Of a stretch of DNA of 64,000 nt, positions 60,995 through 64,000 are shown piece by piece (the stretch's first letter is position 1; each line of letters opens with the position of its first letter). The stretch is from Beaufortia kweichowensis. Lineage: Eukaryota > Chordata > Actinopteri > Cypriniformes > Gastromyzontidae. The notes below the pieces were generated by a model. That model did no database searches, was not told the DNA's origin, and saw only the letters and a program-made list of their open reading frames with translations. The stretch lies in contig CM032797.1 in NCBI GenBank assembly GCA_019155185.1, forward strand, positions 1,467,890-1,531,889. Reading direction: 5' to 3'. A program made the translations under genes and the position numbers.

Positions 60995-62583
60995 ATGCCA
61001 ATAGTACAACTAGAATCATTCAATGCTATTAAAATGGATGAACTCAAAAAAATAATAAACTCATCAAAATCATCATCCTGTATATTAGATCCCATTCCCA
61101 CAAAACTACTAAAAGAAGTTTTTCCTGCAGTTTCGGAACCAGTGCTCAATATTATTAATTCATCCTTAGAATTAGGCTATGTTCCAGCAGCCTTTAAAAT
61201 GGCAGTTATTAGGCCTCTCATTAAAAAACCTAATCTCAACCAGGGAGACCTATCCAACTTTAGACCAATCTCTAATCTCCCCTTCTTATCAAAAATACTG
61301 GAGAAGGTTGTGTCCAAACAACTACAGACATTCCTAGTGAAAAATAGCATCTATGAAAAATTTCAATCAGGATTCAGGCCCCATCACAGCACAGAAACAG
61401 CCATGCTCAGAGTGACAAATTACCTCCTTCTAGCATCAGATTGCGGTGAAACATCTATTCTTATATTACTCGACCTCAGTGCAGCTTTTGATACAATAGA
61501 TCATACAATCTTACTCGATAGACTGGAAAACCTTGTTGGCATAAATGGTCAAACCTTAGCCTGGTTCAAATCTTATTTAACTGATCGCTACCACTTTGTC
61601 TATGCTAACGAGGAAAAATCTTATTACTCTCAGGTAAAATACTGGTACCACAGGGATCAGTTCTTGGTCCCATTGTCTTCGCACTATATATGCTTCCCCT
61701 CGGAGATATTATTAAGAAACATGACATCAACTTCCACTGTTACACTGACGATACCCAGCTTTATATTTCCTCAGAACCTGACAAAACCCACTGTTTTTCT
61801 AAGCTAATAGACTGTATCAACGATATTAGAAAATGGATGGCAAACAACTTCCTTCTACTTAACTCCAACAAGACAGAGGTTCTGATTATTGAACCCAATA
61901 GCTCCAAACACGACACGATAGTCCACAACATCTCTATAGAAGGCTGCACCATTGTCCCTTCTTCGCAGTCAAGAACCTAGGTGTGATTCTAGATAAGAAC
62001 CTGTCTTTCGATGGTCACATTTCCAATGTATGCCGAACTGCATTTTTTCACCTTAGAAATATTTCAAAGATGCGCCACATGCTGTCTGTCTCGGATATAG
62101 AGAAGCTAATCCACGCATTTATGACCTCCAGAATTGACTACTGTAATTCATTACTGGGGGGGGTGTCATACAAAGCAAATAAATAAGCTTCAGCTGGTTC
62201 AAAATGCAGCTGCTAGAGTTCTCACTAGATCAAAAAAGTATGACCACATAAGTCCACTCCTAGCAACACTGCACTGGCTACCTGTAAAGTATCGCATACA
62301 TTTCAAAATTCTGTTAATTACATACAAAGCCCTAAATGGCTTAGCACCGTTATACCTCCATGAACTACTATCAGCATACAATCCATCACGGACATTGCGA
62401 TCACAAAATGGCGGGCTGTTAATAGTTCCAAGAATATCAAAAAGATCTAAAGGTGGAAGATCATTCTCCTACTTAGCACCAAAACTATGGAATGACCTTC
62501 CCAGTAAAGTCCGGGACTCAGACACACTCGAACTGTTTAAAAGTAAATTAAAGACTTATCTCTTTAGCCTCGCATTCACATAA
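60995..62583 (+). pseudogene. L2 reverse transcriptase remnant
   Basis: SCILDPIPTKLLKEVFPAVS, FRPISNLPFLSKILEKVVSK, FRPHHSTETAMLRVTN and LLDLSAAFDTIDHTILLDRL are in frame to about 61640. A one-base change splits QGSVLGP near 61655. CYTDDTQLYISSEP (both Asp present) is at 61738-61779. The C-terminal region, complete unlike in the other copy, runs to 62583 with ARVLTRSKKYDHISPLLATL and GGLLIVPRISKRSKGGRSFS. Confidence 0.88.
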
Positions 62584-62753
62584 TCTCAGATCCAACTCTC
62601 TAAGGCCGCAATAGTTAATTCAACTGGAACCGGGCACACACACATACTACATACTGCATGTGTTATCACATATAACTGCCTACATCTACATAGGAACGGC
62701 TGCTACGCTAATGCTACTCTGTTCTGTCCCCCTCTCTCTCTCTCCTCTTCTCT

Positions 62754-62755
<2 letters not shown>

Positions 62756-62836
<81 letters not shown>

Positions 62837-62842
62837 TCCCTT
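62756..62842. repeat. (CT)n microsatellite in L2 3' region
   Basis: Nearly pure CT for about 85 bp. The Leu/Ser and Arg/Glu frames across it are artefacts. Confidence 0.95.
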
Positions 62843-63285
62843 TCTCCGAGGTATCCCGAGGAATGAGTTCCAGCTGGCACAACACTGCCCCACCTGATGT
62901 CCATCCTGGTGCTGCTAAATGACGACCACCCAGGACAACCTCCTGCACCTGTTAAATTACAATGAAATCTACTACATTACACTTCACATATAATATTTTA
63001 TTCACTCTCTAAAGTAATTTTCTGTATCCTACAATGTATGTCTCTGTATCCTGTAAACTGCATAGCGAGTTATAGATGCGATCAATGGCAAATTGTGTCC
63101 TTTATTACGGATTGCACATGCTACGGATTGCAACTATAACACGTCATGTCAGGGGTTTTTTTCTCTCTTAAAGAGTTTTTTTGAATCCCTGACCACTGAC
63201 TGCTATCTGTTATTACATGTAAAGCTGCTTTGATACAATGTCCTTTGTGAAAAGCGCTATACAAATAAAATTGAATTGAATTAAA

Positions 63286-63341
63286 GATGAAGAACGTGCC
63301 CGGGATGCAGTGCATTCGCTGAAGCATGAAGAACAGGCAAA
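63286..63341 (-). repeat. 5S spacer remnant between L2 and 5S
   Basis: Matches 57883-57933 (GATGAAGAACGTGCCCGGGA, then GCATGAAGAACAGGC). Confidence 0.8.
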
Positions 63342-63460
63342 AGCTTACTGCACCTGGTATTCCCAGGCTGTCTCCCATCCAAGTAATAACCAGGCCCGAC
63401 CCTACTTAGCTTCCGAGATCAGACAAGATCTGGCGCGCTCAGGGTGGTATGGCCGTAAGC
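63342..63460 (-). rRNA. 5S rRNA gene, full length
   Basis: The complement reads GCTTACGGCCATACCACCCT...GCTAAGTAGGGTCGGGCCTG...CCAGGTGCAGTAAGCTTTT, 119 bases. It has a few substitutions against the vertebrate consensus, including in the control region (AAGTAGGG for AAGCAGGG) and TTATTACTTGG for TTAGTACTTGG. It is the only copy here followed by four T residues, the minimum RNA polymerase III terminator. It may or may not be transcribed. Confidence 0.92.
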
Positions 63461-63483
63461 GAAGGAAGTGGCGAACGTCGGTC

Positions 63484-64000
63484 CAAAGCAGAGATACAAT
63501 AAACAATTTAAAAAATAAATTAACCTATATTGATAATGTGCACAAGAGCTTTACAGTTCTATTTCACTCCCCGGCAGCTTCCACATTAGATCTTTTAAAA
63601 CACAATAAACTTGTGGTGTAAAGACATAATAAAAAACATCCAACATGTTTTCACATTTAAAATTCACATACAGCTTTTCCATTTATATTTCTGTTTTCCT
63701 TTTAAACACAGTCCAAATATCCAACAAATTTTTTTCCTTTTTGGCCACAGTTCTTCTCTCCCACATTGCACTTTTCATCAACATTATCCACAGATTTATA
63801 AACTTTTTGTTTTGACAATTCTTTTCCCGTCCAAACATCACCACTCTGTTCCATTCCATTACATTTTCGTCCCACTCCACAGTCAAATCTTTAATCACAC
63901 ATTTACATTTCTTTAAAAAATCTTCCAATTCCTTACAATATAAAAAAATATGTAAAATCCATTCTTCTTTTTCTTGACACACTTTGCACGTTGCATTTTG
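63484..64000 (-). mobile_element. Tx1-clade LINE, 3' end of another copy
   Basis: Minus-strand frame 63982-63683 carries ILHIFLYCKELEDFLKKC, EWNRVVMFGREKNCQNKKF and a NLWIMLMKSAMWERRTVAKK region, the C-terminal part of the same LINE ORF2 type that is missing from the copy ending at 57473. A 3' untranslated part of about 200 bp follows. It ends next to GGACCGACGTTCGCC, the sequence about 24 bp upstream of the 5S gene. Confidence 0.8.

Larger units (their letters stand above)
58235..63285 (+). mobile_element. L2-type LINE, nearly full length, inactive
   Basis: A more complete relative of the 20-24 kb copy: ORF1, endonuclease and reverse transcriptase in order, then a 3' region with a CT microsatellite and the terminal AAAGCGCTATACAAATAAAA, ATTGAATTGAAT. 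It lies inside 5S spacer. About 250 bp of spacer expected between its two flanks is absent. Frame breaks separate the domains. Confidence 0.9.

Noticed and set aside
62660..62948. Leu/Ser and Arg/Glu open frames
   Set aside because: Artefacts of the CT microsatellite in the L2 3' region.

Overview
The window is nuclear DNA of a teleost fish, most likely a cypriniform. It has intron-rich vertebrate genes, a fish-type C2H2 zinc-finger gene, a tRNA-derived SINE resembling the cyprinid V-SINE/HAmo group, and the usual fish transposon set (L2, Rex1, DIRS, hAT, Harbinger, a 5S-associated Tx1-clade LINE). No CRISPR array, operon or other prokaryotic feature is present. A run of 100 N at 38000-38099 marks a scaffolding gap.

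Left part, about 1-38 kb, holds four protein-coding genes. polr2d (RNA polymerase II subunit RPB4) lies on the minus strand with exons 1 and 2 at 7294-7225 and 4004-3824; its 3' exons were not found. A divergent two-exon zinc-finger gene with 12 fingers follows at 9279-10908. The complete 14-exon mep1b (meprin beta metalloprotease) runs from 18256 to 31456 on the plus strand. The last five coding exons of phlpp2 (leucine-rich-repeat protein phosphatase) lie on the minus strand at 36553-33757 and converge on mep1b. Exon phases were checked by hand and chain without a break in all four genes. Introns and spacers are filled with transposon remnants: a Harbinger-like relic, two ZBED-type hAT relics, a SINE, an inverted-repeat element with an AT microsatellite, a DIRS fragment, and an L2 that is itself interrupted by a Rex1-type LINE inside mep1b intron 5.

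Right part, about 38-64 kb, contains no host protein gene that I can recognise. It begins with a degraded endogenous retrovirus (38100-46434) inserted into a 5S rRNA repeat array. The array has units of about 0.6 kb, in plus orientation at 46.4-47.6 kb and in minus orientation at 57.5-58.2 and 63.3-63.5 kb. A Tx1-clade LINE begins inside a 5S gene at 47593 and is split by a 5.2 kb DIRS element. A second, nearly full-length L2 (58235-63285) sits in the 5S spacer. The minus-strand 3' end of another Tx1-type LINE copy closes the window.

The most useful observations are these: the mirrored, YY1/CRE-like promoter arms shared by the divergent polr2d and zinc-finger genes; a GC-AG intron in mep1b; a degenerate tandem copy of the mep1b last exon; the nested LINE/DIRS/5S structure with its implied long target-site duplication; and the possibility that the gap at 38 kb joins unrelated sequence, since phlpp2 is cut there. 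I did not find a convincing wholly new biological system.
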